Source: Candidatus Dichloromethanomonas elyunquensis (GTDB lineage: Bacteria; Bacillota; Desulfitobacteriia; Desulfitobacteriales; Syntrophobotulaceae). From it: a DNA stretch of 64,000 bases. The notes below the pieces were generated by a model. The model saw only the letters and a program-made list of their open reading frames with translations. It did not search any database and was not told the origin of the DNA. Position numbers and translations under genes: made by a program. The first letter of the stretch is position 1; each line of letters opens with the position of its first letter. The stretch spans positions 143,044 through 207,043 of the forward strand of contig LNDB01000001.1 in NCBI GenBank assembly GCA_001515265.1, given 5' to 3'. Positions 42,109 to 51,876 of this stretch are shown one piece after another.

Positions 42109-44490
42109 TTATAAAGGTCTCGTATCGGTATGTTGAAATTCGGTATAGACAGGTACTCTTGGTAAAAACTTATCCGGTTCGGAAACAGGAAGAAGCGCAA
42201 TTTCAATGACTTCCTCCATCCTTTTGACAAACTGAAACTCCAGCTCTTTACGGATATCCAGCGGAATCTCCTCAAGATCTTTCCTGTTTTTTTCGGGTAG
42301 AATTACGGTTTTAATCCCGGCCCTATGCGCAGCCAGCACTTTTTCTTTGACGCCGCCGATGGGCAGAACATTTCCGCGCAAAGTAATTTCGCCCGTCATC
42401 GCCACATCTTGGCGGACACCTCTTGCCGCTAAAGCCGAAGCCATGGCTGTAGCCATGGTAATCCCGGCTGAAGGGCCGTCTTTGGGTACTGCTCCTTCAG
42501 GCACGTGGATATGCAGGTCAATTTGCTCGTGAAAGTCTTCCGGTATCCCCAGATCTGCGGCATGGGAACGGACAAAGGTTAATCCTGCCTGCGCCGATTC
42601 CTTCATGACATCTCCCAACTTTCCGGTTAGAGTCAGTCTTCCTTTTCCCGCTAAAGGAGTTACTTCGATGGTGAGAACATCCCCGCCCACCTCGGTATAG
42701 GCTAGGCCTACTGCGGCCCCTATCTCCGGGGTTACGCCCACTGTCTTGTAATAATAACGCGGAGCTCCCAAAAGCACCTCAACATCGTCAGACATTACGG
42801 TTTTAGGCTCCCACTCTCCTTTAACAATCCGCACGGCGACTTTCCGGAGAACATTGGCTATTTCCCTTTCCAAATTACGCACACCTGACTCACGGGTATA
42901 ACCACGGACAATTTTAAGGACGCCTTCTTTGTCCAGCTTAACCTTTTCTTCCGTTAAACCGTGAGCCTTCATCTGTTTGGGAACAAGATGCCTGACCGCG
43001 ATATTGACCTTTTCATCCTCTGTATAGCCGCTGAGATGGATAACTTCCATCCGGTCCAGAAGGGGTCTCGGTATATTTTCGTAATAGTTTGCTGTCATGA
43101 TGAACATTACCTTGGAGAGGTCAAACGGAATTTCCAGATAATGATCGGAAAAATTACAGTTTTGTTCAGGATCGAGAACTTCCAATAACGCTGAAGCAGG
43201 ATCTCCCCTAAAATCCGCCGACATCTTATCAATCTCGTCAAAGAGAAAAACAGGATTCTTGGTACCGGCCTTCCGTATTCCCTGGAGAACCCTACCGGGC
43301 AGAGCGCCGATGTAAGTTCTCCGGTGCCCCCTGATCTCTGCCTCATCCCTCACCCCGCCCAAAGACATCCTGACAAATTGACGGTCCATGGACCTGGCCA
43401 CCGATTTAGCGAGCGAGGTTTTCCCAACACCGGGGGGACCAATAAAACAAAGAATAGGGCTGCGCATACCGGATGCCAGTTTGTGGATGGAGAGAAATTC
43501 AATAATCCTCTCTTTGACCTTCTCCAAACCATAGTGGTCTTCTTCTAAGATCTTTTCCGCTTTGGGGATATCGATTTTATCTTTGCTGGCTTTCATCCAG
43601 GGAAGAGCCAATATCCAATCGAGGTAGGTTCTGACAACTGTTCCTTCGGCGGAAGCAGGAGGCATCTTATCCAGACGGTCGATCTCTTTTAGGGCCCTTT
43701 CTTTTGCTTCCTTGGTTAGTTTTGCTTTTTCAACCTTTTCTTTATATTCTTCTATTTCTGCCTGTTTTTCATCTTTATCGCCCAATTCTTTTTGGATTGC
43801 CTTCATCTGCTCACGGAGGTAATACTCCTTTTGTGCTTTTTCCATTTGTTTGCGGACCCGGAGTCCAATACGCCTTTCCAACTCCAGGATCTCAATCTCG
43901 CGCATAATTAATTCAGTGAGTTTTTCTAATCTCTCGCTCAGATCAATCGCATCCAGAATCGCTTGTTTATCTTCAACTTTGAGATTGAGGTGAGATGCAA
44001 CCAAGTCGGCCATTCTTCCGGGTTCCTTTACGGATAATACAGTCCCAATTGTCTCCGGCGATACTTTCTTTCCCAAACGTGCATATTCTTCAAATTGGTG
44101 GGAAAGACTCCGGGTCATATTTTCAAGTTCGGGTGTCATCCGTTCATTGCCCGAAATCTTTAGAACCCCAGCCTTAAAATAAGGCTCCTCGGTTAGAAAT
44201 TCCTGGACCTTGCCCCTGCAAATCCCCTCTACAAGAACCCTTAGGGTCCCTCCCGGCAGTCTAAGGAGTTGTTTAATTTCTGCTATCGTTCCAATAGTAT
44301 ACAAATCATCCGTAGTTGGACTATCGATTTCTGTTTCTTTTTGGGACAAAAGAAGAATCTGGCGATCCTTAAGCATTGTTTCCTCGATAGCTGCCATGGA
44401 CCGTTCCCTGCCTACGTCGAGGTGAATAACCATGTAGGGAAAGACAAGGATTCCTCTAAGCGGAAGGACCGGTATTTCTCGTTGATTCAT
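42109..44490 (-). CDS. lon: ATP-dependent Lon protease (LonA)
   Basis: A cytoplasmic AAA+ serine protease degrading damaged and regulatory proteins. It has an N-terminal substrate-binding domain (1-205), a coiled coil, Walker [14 protein letters not shown], Walker [11 protein letters not shown], and the proteolytic domain with the Ser-Lys dyad ([14 protein letters not shown] and [16 protein letters not shown]). The length of 793 aa is standard. It lies downstream of lonB as in Bacillus. Confidence 0.98.
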   Translation of the reverse strand: MNQREIPVLPLRGILVFPYMVIHLDVGRERSMAAIEETMLKDRQILLLSQKETEIDSPTTDDLYTIGTIAEIKQLLRLPGGTLRVLVEGICRGKVQEFLTEEPYFKAGVLKISGNERMTPELENMTRSLSHQFEEYARLGKKVSPETIGTVLSVKEPGRMADLVASHLNLKVEDKQAILDAIDLSERLEKLTELIMREIEILELERRIGLRVRKQMEKAQKEYYLREQMKAIQKELGDKDEKQAEIEEYKEKVEKAKLTKEAKERALKEIDRLDKMPPASAEGTVVRTYLDWILALPWMKASKDKIDIPKAEKILEEDHYGLEKVKERIIEFLSIHKLASGMRSPILCFIGPPGVGKTSLAKSVARSMDRQFVRMSLGGVRDEAEIRGHRRTYIGALPGRVLQGIRKAGTKNPVFLFDEIDKMSADFRGDPASALLEVLDPEQNCNFSDHYLEIPFDLSKVMFIMTANYYENIPRPLLDRMEVIHLSGYTEDEKVNIAVRHLVPKQMKAHGLTEEKVKLDKEGVLKIVRGYTRESGVRNLEREIANVLRKVAVRIVKGEWEPKTVMSDDVEVLLGAPRYYYKTVGVTPEIGAAVGLAYTEVGGDVLTIEVTPLAGKGRLTLTGKLGDVMKESAQAGLTFVRSHAADLGIPEDFHEQIDLHIHVPEGAVPKDGPSAGITMATAMASALAARGVRQDVAMTGEITLRGNVLPIGGVKEKVLAAHRAGIKTVILPEKNRKDLEEIPLDIRKELEFQFVKRMEEVIEIALLPVSEPDKFLPRVPVYTEFQHTDTRPL

Positions 44491-44531
44491 TTTCTTATAT
44501 CTCCCCTCAAAAGACTTGTCAGTGCTCTATT

Positions 44532-46268
44532 TTAACATGTTCTACCTTGCTCAGGCAAATTTGAGACCGGTAATTTTATCCTGTTTAAAACTTTATGCAA
44601 GGAAGTGCCCTTTTCTGTCAAATTCACTTCTACAGTTTCCATAAATACTTCAGGTTCCAATACAGAGCTTAAAACTTCCTCTAAGGTATCCACAGGGATA
44701 ATCTCCGCATCTTTTTCCATATGGGTAAAACGGACTTGCCAGTTTTCTTTAGGAATGAAGATTTTTTTACATCCCGCCTGGATCGCCGCCTCGACTTTTG
44801 CCGCTACTCCCCCTACAGGTTTAACCTTTCCCCGAATCGACAATTCGCCTGTCATGGCAACTGTATTGTCTACCCTGCGTTTTTTGATTGCCGAATATAC
44901 GGCTGTGGCCATGGCAACTCCTGCGGATGGTCCGTCTAAGGGAATCCCTCCCGGGAAGTTGACGTGAATATCGTAATGACGGGGTTCTATCTTCAGCTCC
45001 CGACGCAGGACGGTAAGTACATTTTCCAAAGAAGAACGGGCCATACTTTTCCGCCGCACTTTTTTCCCGCCATACCCGGACTCCTCTTCTTCTACAATTC
45101 CTGTCACATATAACTCCCCTTTTCGATGATGAGCAGGATAAGCAGTCACTTCCATTTCCAGAAGCATTCCCAGATTAGCACCGTAAACAGCCAATCCGTT
45201 TACGACTCCGACTTGAGGGACCGGAGGAATATTCTTCTCCGGTCTCGGCGCATATTCGCCCGTGGTTACTACCCACTCAATGATTTCCTCATCGATTTCG
45301 ACATGCCTTTCATTTTGAGCCGCTCCGGCTGCCAACTGGATAATATTCACGGTTTCCCGGCCATTGGTAGCATATTTTTTTATGACTTCCAAAGCGTTTT
45401 CAGTTATGTTCATATTGATTTTTTCAGTAGAATTCAACGCTATCTTCGCAATATCGTCCGGCTGCAGCGAACGGAAAAAGATCTCCATACAGCGGGAGCG
45501 GACGGCCGGCGGTATTTCATCCGGGCTTCTTGTAGTGGCTCCAATCATACGGAAATCTGCGGGTAAACCATTTTGGAAAATATCGTGAATATGCTCGGGA
45601 ATATTTGTGTCTTCCGAGCTATAATAAGCGCTTTCTAAAATCACCTTTCTATCTTCCAGTACTTTTAGGAGCTTATTAATCTGAATGGGATGCAGTTCTC
45701 CAATCTCATCAATAAATAATACTCCTCCATGCGCTTTGGTCACGGCCCCCATTTTAGGTTGAGGTATTCCTGCCATCCCCATGGCACCCGCCCCCTGATA
45801 GATGGGGTCATGGACAGAACCGATCAGAGGATCGGCAATACCCCGTTCATCAAACCTGGCTGTAGCTCCGTCGATTTCAATAAACTTGGAATCCGTTTTA
45901 AATGGGGATAAGGGATTTTTACATGCCTCATCCAGCACAAGCCTGGCCGCAGCGGTTTTTCCGATCCCCGGAGGTCCGTAAAGCAGTACATGCTGGGGGT
46001 TAGGTCCGCATAAAGCCGCCCGTAAAGCTTTAATTCCTTCTTTCTGGCCGACAATTTCAGTTAAATTTGCAGGTCTGGTCTTTTCCGAAAGCGGAATGGT
46101 TAACGATATTTTCCTCATTTTATCCAATTTTTCTTTTTGTTTCTGAGACTCCTTCTCCACAGCTGATTTTGTGGCATACTGCTGCCGGAGCATAGTCCAA
46201 AAATACATTCCGATAACAAAAGCAAACACGAGCTGTACAATTACCAGCAGCCCACCCAAGTTTTCCAT
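44532..46268 (-). CDS. lonB: LonB, sporulation-type membrane-anchored Lon protease
   Basis: A 578-aa Lon-like protease. It has one N-terminal membrane helix (LLVIVQLVFAFVIGMYFW), no large Lon N-domain, Walker A GPPGIGKTAAARLV, and a C-terminal Ser-Lys protease (PLDGPSAGVAMATAVYS, PVGGVAAKVEAAIQAG). Bacillus LonB is produced in the forespore under sigmaF. The ATG at 46268, seven nt after AGGAGGG, is preferred to the track start six codons upstream. It is followed by lonA. Confidence 0.95.
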   Translation of the reverse strand: MENLGGLLVIVQLVFAFVIGMYFWTMLRQQYATKSAVEKESQKQKEKLDKMRKISLTIPLSEKTRPANLTEIVGQKEGIKALRAALCGPNPQHVLLYGPPGIGKTAAARLVLDEACKNPLSPFKTDSKFIEIDGATARFDERGIADPLIGSVHDPIYQGAGAMGMAGIPQPKMGAVTKAHGGVLFIDEIGELHPIQINKLLKVLEDRKVILESAYYSSEDTNIPEHIHDIFQNGLPADFRMIGATTRSPDEIPPAVRSRCMEIFFRSLQPDDIAKIALNSTEKINMNITENALEVIKKYATNGRETVNIIQLAAGAAQNERHVEIDEEIIEWVVTTGEYAPRPEKNIPPVPQVGVVNGLAVYGANLGMLLEMEVTAYPAHHRKGELYVTGIVEEEESGYGGKKVRRKSMARSSLENVLTVLRRELKIEPRHYDIHVNFPGGIPLDGPSAGVAMATAVYSAIKKRRVDNTVAMTGELSIRGKVKPVGGVAAKVEAAIQAGCKKIFIPKENWQVRFTHMEKDAEIIPVDTLEEVLSSVLEPEVFMETVEVNLTEKGTSLHKVLNRIKLPVSNLPEQGRTC

Positions 46269-46404
46269 GATGAGTCCCTCCTGCAAAAAATTCTTTATCT
46301 AGTATTTACAATTATAGGAATTTCAAAACATTTTCTTTGCAGGACACCAATTATCTTTTAAACAAACATATGAAAATATGTTCATAGTTTATTTTTTACT
46401 AAAT

Positions 46405-46432
46405 AGAAAGAACCTGCTTGTTTAGGCAGGCT
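46405..46432 (-). terminator. Terminator after clpX
   Basis: AGCCTGCC and GCAGGTT arms with a CTAAACAA loop, followed by CTTTCT on the minus strand. It lies 55 bp past clpX and 137 bp before lonB. Confidence 0.65.
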
Positions 46433-46487
46433 CCTTATCCTTAAAAACAATATATCACTCTGGAAAGCGCGTGCTATGGTCAAGCAC

Positions 46488-47747
46488 TTACGCTGATTCT
46501 TCTTTCTTTACCTTCTGTTCCACTGTAACCAGTTCAGGCTCGATCCGCCTGAGTATGGCATCTTTGGTTACAATGCACTTGGTAACATCGGTTCTGGTAG
46601 GCAGATCATACATTACGTTCATCATGATCTCCTCCATGATCGCCCTTAGACCCCTGGCCCCGGTGTTCCTCCTGATAGCTTCTTCGGCAATAGCCTTAAG
46701 GGCATCTTCTTTGAATTCTAAAGCAACACCGTCCATCTCGAGCAATTTTTCATACTGTTTGACGAGTGCATTTTTCGGCTGGGTTAGAATGCTTACAAGC
46801 GCCTCGTGGTCTAAGGCATCTAAGGTCACAATGACAGGAAGTCTGCCAACGAATTCGGGAATAAGGCCAAACTTTAACAGATCGGTTGGGAGAATCTGCC
46901 TTAATATTTCGCCCACATTTTTCTCGTTCTTCTTTTGTATTTCCGCCCCGAAACCCATTACTTTTTTACCCATTCTGTTTTGAATTAATTTCTCAATTCC
47001 ATCAAATGCCCCGCCTACGATAAAAAGGATATTTGTGGTATCAAGCTGTATAAACTCCTGATGAGGATGTTTACGTCCGCCTTGGGGCGGGACACTGGCG
47101 ACAGTGCCTTCCAGAATTTTCAGCAGAGCCTGCTGGACCCCTTCTCCGGAAACATCTCTTGTGATAGAAGGGTTTTCCGATTTACGGGCAATTTTGTCAA
47201 TCTCATCAATATAGATAATGCCTCGTTCGGCTTTCTCAATATCATAATCTGCAGCCTGAATGAGTTTAAGGAGGATATTTTCGACATCTTCCCCCACGTA
47301 TCCAGCCTCTGTGAGAGAGGTTGCGTCCGCGATGGCAAATGGCACATTTAAAACTTTAGCAAGGGTGGAAGCAAGAAGGGTTTTGCCGGATCCTGTCGGC
47401 CCAAGCATAATGACATTTGATTTCTGCAGCTCGACATCATCGATCTGTATACCTAAGCTAATACGTTTATAATGATTATAAACCGCAACTGATAAAGCTT
47501 TTTTTGCTTCATCTTGGCCGACAACATATTGGTCCAAAATACTCCTGATTTCCTTAGGCTTAGGGATCTCACCTATTTCTGTCCCTGCATCGTCTTGAAG
47601 TTCCTCTTCAATTATTTCATTACACAGTTCTATGCACTCATCACAGATATATACCCCGGGTCCTGCCACTAATTTTTTGACTTGTTCTTGAGTTTTACCG
47701 CAAAAAGAACATTTCAACTGGTTCTTATCATCATTGAATTTAGCCAT
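46488..47747 (-). CDS. clpX: ClpX, ATP-binding unfoldase of ClpXP
   Basis: A AAA+ unfoldase feeding the ClpP peptidase. The N-terminal C4 zinc-binding domain reads [14 protein letters not shown]...[10 protein letters not shown]. Walker A is [14 protein letters not shown], Walker [12 protein letters not shown], and the sensor/arginine region [16 protein letters not shown]. The ATG at 47747 after AAGGGGTGA gives 419 aa, the family length. It follows tig directly; clpP is not in the window. Confidence 0.98.
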   Translation of the reverse strand: MAKFNDDKNQLKCSFCGKTQEQVKKLVAGPGVYICDECIELCNEIIEEELQDDAGTEIGEIPKPKEIRSILDQYVVGQDEAKKALSVAVYNHYKRISLGIQIDDVELQKSNVIMLGPTGSGKTLLASTLAKVLNVPFAIADATSLTEAGYVGEDVENILLKLIQAADYDIEKAERGIIYIDEIDKIARKSENPSITRDVSGEGVQQALLKILEGTVASVPPQGGRKHPHQEFIQLDTTNILFIVGGAFDGIEKLIQNRMGKKVMGFGAEIQKKNEKNVGEILRQILPTDLLKFGLIPEFVGRLPVIVTLDALDHEALVSILTQPKNALVKQYEKLLEMDGVALEFKEDALKAIAEEAIRRNTGARGLRAIMEEIMMNVMYDLPTRTDVTKCIVTKDAILRRIEPELVTVEQKVKKEESA

Positions 47748-47797
47748 ATTGCTCACCCCTTTACATGAAAATTTCATTCATTGCGGTGCTTCATCCT

Positions 47798-49138
47798 CTA
47801 TTCTTTTTTTCCTGCATCGGTATTCTCCGTCTCTTCCTCCGGTTCCTCCTTTTTGACGTCATTATTTTCAACCAGTAAATCAATTGTCCGGTCAGACACA
47901 ATACCGATTTTGAACCACTCCAACTCACCCTGTGCCGCCAAAATCTGTTTTAATTCTTCAGCCTTACGTCCGTATTGTTCGGATAGTTTAACCATTTCCT
48001 TTTCGACATCTTCGTCAGAAACAGCAATTCCTTCTTTTTGGGCTATGGCATCCAGAACCAGTTCTGTTTTCGTTCTTTCGACAGCCTGTGCCCTGTAATT
48101 TTCTCTCAGCTGTCCTTCGTTAGAATTAATATAACTATAATACTGCTCTAAACTAACTCCCTGATAAGAAAGATTATTTTGCAAATCTGCAATCATGGAA
48201 TCAATTTTACTCCGGATCATTCCTTCCGGAATCTCTACACTGGCATTATCAACAGCTTTTTTAACAATTTCCGCTCTGTATTCATTATTCAATCTCATTC
48301 CGGCCGCAGTGATCATCTTTTGTTTAACATCTTCCCTTAATTCAGACAAAGTTTCAAACTCACTGATGTCCTTAGCAAATTCATCATCCAGCGGAACCAA
48401 TTCTTTACGTTTTATACTATTAATCTGAACTTTAAAGAGAGCTTCCTTACCAGCAAGGTCCTTACTATGATATTCATCCGGGAAACGAACATTCACATCT
48501 ACCGCCTGATCCTTATGAGCACCTATTAACTGTTCTTCAAACCCGGGAATAAACGTATTGGATCCAATGGTCAATTCATGATTTTCCCCCTTGCCGCCGG
48601 CAAAAGGTACCCCATCAATAAATCCTTCAAAATCAATCACGGCAATATCGTTATCAATAATTTCCCCTTCATCTATTTGTATCAATTTGGCATGCAAGTC
48701 TTGACGGCGTTTCAATTCATCATCAACCTGCTGCTCCATTACTTGCGGGGATTTCTTTTCAACGCCCAGTCCCATATACTGTCCCAGTTCTACTTCGGGC
48801 TTGACTTCGACAACTGCTTTAAAAATCAAATCCTTGCCTTCCTCAACCTGAATGAGTTCAACTTCAGGTCTGGAAACCGGCCAAATCCCGCTTTCATCAA
48901 GCGCTTGAGCGTAGGCAGGACCTAATACCGGATCGACAGCTTCTTTTTGCAAGTATTCTTTCCCCACATACCTTTCTATTATATGCCGAGGGGCTTTTCC
49001 TTTGCGAAAACCCGGAATAATAATTTCCCCGGCAATTTTTTTGGCAGTACGGTCAATTGCCAGAGAAAATTCTTTAGCCGGTACGAGGATTTCCAATCCT
49101 ACTTTGTTCTTTTCTATCTGTTCGACTTTGACGGACAT
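47798..49138 (-). CDS. tig: Trigger factor
   Basis: A ribosome-bound chaperone and prolyl isomerase. The N-terminal ribosome-docking loop is GFRKGKAPRHIIE; the FKBP-type PPIase domain includes VIDFEGFIDGVPFAGGKGENHELTIGSNTFIPGFEEQL; the C-terminal helical arms follow. At 446 aa it ends with an acidic tail (KKEEPEEETENTDAGKKE). It is first in the tig-clpX cluster. Confidence 0.97.
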   Translation of the reverse strand: MSVKVEQIEKNKVGLEILVPAKEFSLAIDRTAKKIAGEIIIPGFRKGKAPRHIIERYVGKEYLQKEAVDPVLGPAYAQALDESGIWPVSRPEVELIQVEEGKDLIFKAVVEVKPEVELGQYMGLGVEKKSPQVMEQQVDDELKRRQDLHAKLIQIDEGEIIDNDIAVIDFEGFIDGVPFAGGKGENHELTIGSNTFIPGFEEQLIGAHKDQAVDVNVRFPDEYHSKDLAGKEALFKVQINSIKRKELVPLDDEFAKDISEFETLSELREDVKQKMITAAGMRLNNEYRAEIVKKAVDNASVEIPEGMIRSKIDSMIADLQNNLSYQGVSLEQYYSYINSNEGQLRENYRAQAVERTKTELVLDAIAQKEGIAVSDEDVEKEMVKLSEQYGRKAEELKQILAAQGELEWFKIGIVSDRTIDLLVENNDVKKEEPEEETENTDAGKKE

Positions 49139-49321
49139 GTCTGCTCCTCCTTGTTTTAGCTTTACATTTTATATATTGATTTATTATTAGTATTTATTTC
49201 CAAAACCTATTCTAACCTTATTTTATGTTTGACAAACCTTCTGATAGAGAATAATGAACAGATCTTATATGCTATTCTATGTGATAAGGCTTATAAAAAA
49301 TCAATGAAAGTCAAGCAATTT

Positions 49322-49353
49322 CAGAAAGGGGAAACTTCCGCTTCCCCTTTTCT
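49322..49353 (-). terminator. Terminator between the glycosyltransferase gene and tig
   Basis: A near-perfect 11-12 bp inverted repeat, AGAAAGGGGAA and TTCCCCTTTTCT with an 8-nt loop. It sits 70 bp past the stop of the gene at 49423-50592 and could function on either strand. Confidence 0.65.
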
Positions 49354-49422
49354 CAGCATCTCGAAGATTTGGCCAATTAATACTAACAGAACTTGTCTAA
49401 AGAATCAAGAAAAACCATCTAA

Positions 49423-50592
49423 TTAAATGATTGCCTGATTTCCGTATTTCTCCGATTTTTCCCGTTTTGCTAAGTCCAGAATAGACTCGGCGGTCAGTAA
49501 AGCAGTATTTGTTTGAAGTGCTGTTTTTGCTTTTATTTCCATTTGCTGGAGCTGATGTTGATGATGTATTAATTCTTTTACTGCGCTTTGAAGTTCTTTC
49601 AGAGAATCAACTTTGATGCCAGCTCCGATTTTTTCAACAAATTGCGCATTACCGTTTTCATGACCGGGGATCGGTTTATAGATGAGCAGCGGCAATCCTA
49701 CCGTCAAAGCTTCCGAAATTGTCAAAGCCCCTCCTTTCGTAATAAGAAGATCTGCTGCAGCCATAAAAACCTCAATATCTTTTTCGTAACGGTAAATATG
49801 TGTACTAAAGCCCCTTTTGTTAACTTCGTATCTCAAACCTTGGTATAAATCTTCATCATTTCCGCAGACCACTAGAAACTGCACCGAATGCTGATTCGTT
49901 ATATCCTCCAGCAGATCAACAATCCCCGAATTTTTGCCTGCTATCCCGCCGGTACCTCCCATAATCAAAACTGTTGTTCTATTCATATCCAGCTGCAGTC
50001 TCTGCCGGGCCTCATTCTTGGGGAGTAGCCGAGTAAAGCTTGGCCTGATAGGGATACCCGTAAGCATAATCCTTTCTGCGGGAATGCCCCCCTCCCTGAG
50101 TTTTTTGACAGCCTCCCCGCAGCCAGTCAGATAAAGGTCTATCCCGGAATGAATCCAAACGCCATGTACCAGATAATCCGTAACAACGGTAGCTAGAGAC
50201 GCCGTAATCAGGCCTCGTTTTTTATACTCTGCCAATAAGCCCGAAGAGATAAAATGTGTATTAACGATAATATCCGGCCTAAACTCCCTGATATGGTTAA
50301 GCATGTTCTTCGAATCAAGGCCATAGACAAACTTCCGGCAGCTCTCAGCAGTAAGAGCAGCGGTCTTCTCATAAATAAATTTCCAGATTTCAGGAGTCTT
50401 TGTGATAACATTGAAGTAAGCTTTTTTCATCAGATAATCTATTTTCTTATGAAAAAACGACCCAAAATCCAGATGGCTGACAACCGCTTGAGAAGGATAT
50501 TCTGACTTGAATACGGATGTCAGAGCTTCCCCCGCTTGGTAATGTCCTTCTCCAAACCTCAAAGACAGGATAAGAATCCTTGCATTTTGCAC
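49423..50592 (-). CDS. MGDG synthase/UgtP-like diacylglycerol glycosyltransferase
   Basis: A 389-aa GT28-type glycosyltransferase. The N-terminal MGDG-synthase-like domain begins ILILSLRFGEGHYQAGEAL. The C-terminal nucleotide-sugar site is MGGTGGIAGKNSGIVDLL and LITKGGALTISEALTVGLPLLIYKPIPGHENGNAQF. Relatives add glucose or galactose to diacylglycerol to make glycolipid membrane anchors. The GTG at 50592, six nt after GGAGGA, is preferred to the track start. It is a solitary gene between a tRNA-Leu and tig. Confidence 0.9.
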   Translation of the reverse strand: MQNARILILSLRFGEGHYQAGEALTSVFKSEYPSQAVVSHLDFGSFFHKKIDYLMKKAYFNVITKTPEIWKFIYEKTAALTAESCRKFVYGLDSKNMLNHIREFRPDIIVNTHFISSGLLAEYKKRGLITASLATVVTDYLVHGVWIHSGIDLYLTGCGEAVKKLREGGIPAERIMLTGIPIRPSFTRLLPKNEARQRLQLDMNRTTVLIMGGTGGIAGKNSGIVDLLEDITNQHSVQFLVVCGNDEDLYQGLRYEVNKRGFSTHIYRYEKDIEVFMAAADLLITKGGALTISEALTVGLPLLIYKPIPGHENGNAQFVEKIGAGIKVDSLKELQSAVKELIHHQHQLQQMEIKAKTALQTNTALLTAESILDLAKREKSEKYGNQAII

Positions 50593-50705
50593 GCTGTTTC
50601 CTCCGCAAGTCAAAGGATAACATGGTTTGCTAACAACACCTTGATGTTATTTTGCGCGTGTAATTTCAAAATTATCCCAAACTCAGAATTTTTTGAAAGA
50701 AAACA

Positions 50706-50731
50706 ACAAACCCGCACGAATGGCGGGTTTT
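50706..50731 (-). terminator. Terminator after tRNA-Leu
   Basis: CCCGCCATTCGTGCGGG hairpin plus a T-rich tail on the minus strand, 15 bp downstream of the tRNA 3' end. Confidence 0.75.
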
Positions 50732-50742
50732 TAGACAAATTT

Positions 50743-50827
50743 TGGTGCGGAAGAAGGGACTTGAACCCCCACGGAGTTACCCGCTGGAACCTAAATCCAG
50801 TGCGTCTGCCAGTTCCGCCACTCCCGC
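50743..50827 (-). tRNA. tRNA-Leu (anticodon UAG), CCA encoded
   Basis: The reverse strand gives a class II tRNA: acceptor GCGGGAG paired with CTTCCGC, D-loop GGCAGACGC, anticodon stem CTGGA/TCCAG with loop TTTAGGT (anticodon TAG), a long variable arm (GCGGGTAACTCC) and T-arm GGGGGTTCAAGTCCC. The 3' CCA is encoded. It reads CUA/CUN leucine codons. Confidence 0.95.
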
Positions 50828-51028
50828 ATGAAAAGCGACTTTGCGATAATAACCTCTATCCAGCTTTACTGGATTCCGAATTATTATATCACTGGATTAT
50901 ATTTTTATCAACCAGTCTTTTTTTGCTATTCGCAATGATTTGGAAGTAGAACTACTCCGCCTCATATCAAGATAAAAAATTAGATATGAACATTTTGTAA
51001 TGTAAAATAGTTAAGTAAAATTTAATAG

Positions 51029-51057
51029 TTGATTTACGATTGAGAATTATCTATAAT
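51029..51057 (+). promoter_or_regulatory. SigmaA promoter of the tRNA-Asn/tRNA-Met operon
   Basis: TTGATT (51029-51034) and TATAAT (51052-51057) with exactly 17 nt between. The first tRNA begins 15 nt after the -10 box. Confidence 0.8.
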
Positions 51058-51071
51058 ACCTTCATAGATGT

Positions 51072-51146
51072 TCCTCGATAGCTCAACGGTAGAGCAACCG
51101 GCTGTTAACCGGTAGGTTGCTGGTTCGAATCCAGCTCGGGGAGCCA
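51072..51146 (+). tRNA. tRNA-Asn (anticodon GUU), CCA encoded
   Basis: Acceptor TCCTCGA/TCGGGGA, D-arm AGCTCAACGGTAGAGC, anticodon arm CCGGCTGTTAACCGG (anticodon GTT) and T-arm CTGGTTCGAATCCAG, ending GCCA. It is first of two cotranscribed tRNAs. Confidence 0.95.
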
Positions 51147-51154
51147 TTTGCTTT

Positions 51155-51229
51155 GGGCCTATAGCTCAGCGGTAGAGCGGCCGGCTCATAACCGGTTGGT
51201 CCCTGGTTCGATCCCAGGTGGGCCCACCA
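51155..51229 (+). tRNA. tRNA with CAU anticodon (probably elongator Met), CCA encoded
   Basis: Acceptor GGGCCTA/TGGGCCC, D-arm AGCTCAGCGGTAGAGC, anticodon arm CCGGCTCATAACCGG (anticodon CAT) and T-arm CTGGTTCGATCCCAG. It lacks the three G-C pairs of initiator tRNA in the anticodon stem, so it is elongator Met, or possibly the lysidine-modified Ile2 isoacceptor; sequence alone does not settle this. Confidence 0.9.
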
Positions 51230-51246
51230 AAATTGATAATTATTTA

Positions 51247-51281
51247 TAAAAATAGTTCTTATTTAAGGACTATTTTTTATT
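51247..51281. terminator. Bidirectional terminator between tRNA-Met and the nuclease-like gene
   Basis: AAATAGTTCTT/AAGGACTATTT (one wobble) with an ATTT loop and T/A tails on both sides. It closes the tRNA operon on the plus strand. It overlaps the stop codon of the minus-strand gene at 51277. Confidence 0.75.
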
Positions 51282-51876
51282 CTAGATAATTAGATATGAG
51301 TTCACACAGTTTGGGGATTGAGGATATCTTTCCAGCATTAGAATACTCGATACGTTTTGTTATGCTATTCCATTTCATAACGCCCAAATTATGTTCATGT
51401 AAGTCTAGCTCCTCTTTTGCTTTTCCCTGATGAACACCCACTATTCTAGTAATATTAGTAATGTCTGGGTTGTTATGCAAAATAGTTGTTAAACGAGGGC
51501 TAATTTGACCATCAACGTTAATCAATAAACCCAACTTAGAATCTGAAATTAAACAGTAGCCGATTAACTGGGACAGTTCTTTTAAGCCAACTGCCTTTAA
51601 GTCTTTAATCTCGCATATAAGGATTTCAAATAGGCCTTTAGCATTCATAATAACAATAAAAATATCTAAATCGAGAGGAGCAACTGCATCAGCAAAAACA
51701 GTTAAAAATAGACTAGGAAAAATTGACTTATCTTTTATAAGTTTATCAATACCTTTTTTCAACTCCCCTGTTGCACCAGTTATTAAGTATTTCTTTCCCA
51801 TAGCTTGAAAGTTACTATTCAACTGCAAAATTAAATAATCCAAAATCTCATTATAAAAAGTTTGCTCATTACTCAC
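51277..51876 (-). CDS. PD-(D/E)XK nuclease-like protein of a restriction-type cassette
   Basis: A 199-aa protein with no family I can name. The middle has the layout of a PD-(D/E)XK nuclease core: LDLDIFIVIM (Asp69/71), then a strand with FEILICEIKD (Glu89-x-Lys91), then a helix with Gln and Tyr (ELSQLIGYCL, Q103, Y107). The start is GTG in a 4-bp GTGA overlap with the stop of the upstream gene, so it is translationally coupled. It is the last gene after the C5-methyltransferase and LAGLIDADG-like genes. Its composition is markedly AT-rich compared with flanking housekeeping genes. It is the probable cleavage subunit; this is inferred. Confidence 0.72.
   Translation of the reverse strand: MSNEQTFYNEILDYLILQLNSNFQAMGKKYLITGATGELKKGIDKLIKDKSIFPSLFLTVFADAVAPLDLDIFIVIMNAKGLFEILICEIKDLKAVGLKELSQLIGYCLISDSKLGLLINVDGQISPRLTTILHNNPDITNITRIVGVHQGKAKEELDLHEHNLGVMKWNSITKRIEYSNAGKISSIPKLCELISNYLE

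Noticed and set aside
47748-47797. No clpP between tig and clpX
   Set aside because: Bacillus also has tig-clpX-lonB-lonA-ysxC with clpP elsewhere, so the order is not unusual.
49229-49426. 65-aa plus-strand ORF before the glycosyltransferase gene end
   Set aside because: It contains the terminator hairpin, has no clear Shine-Dalgarno box and resembles no family.
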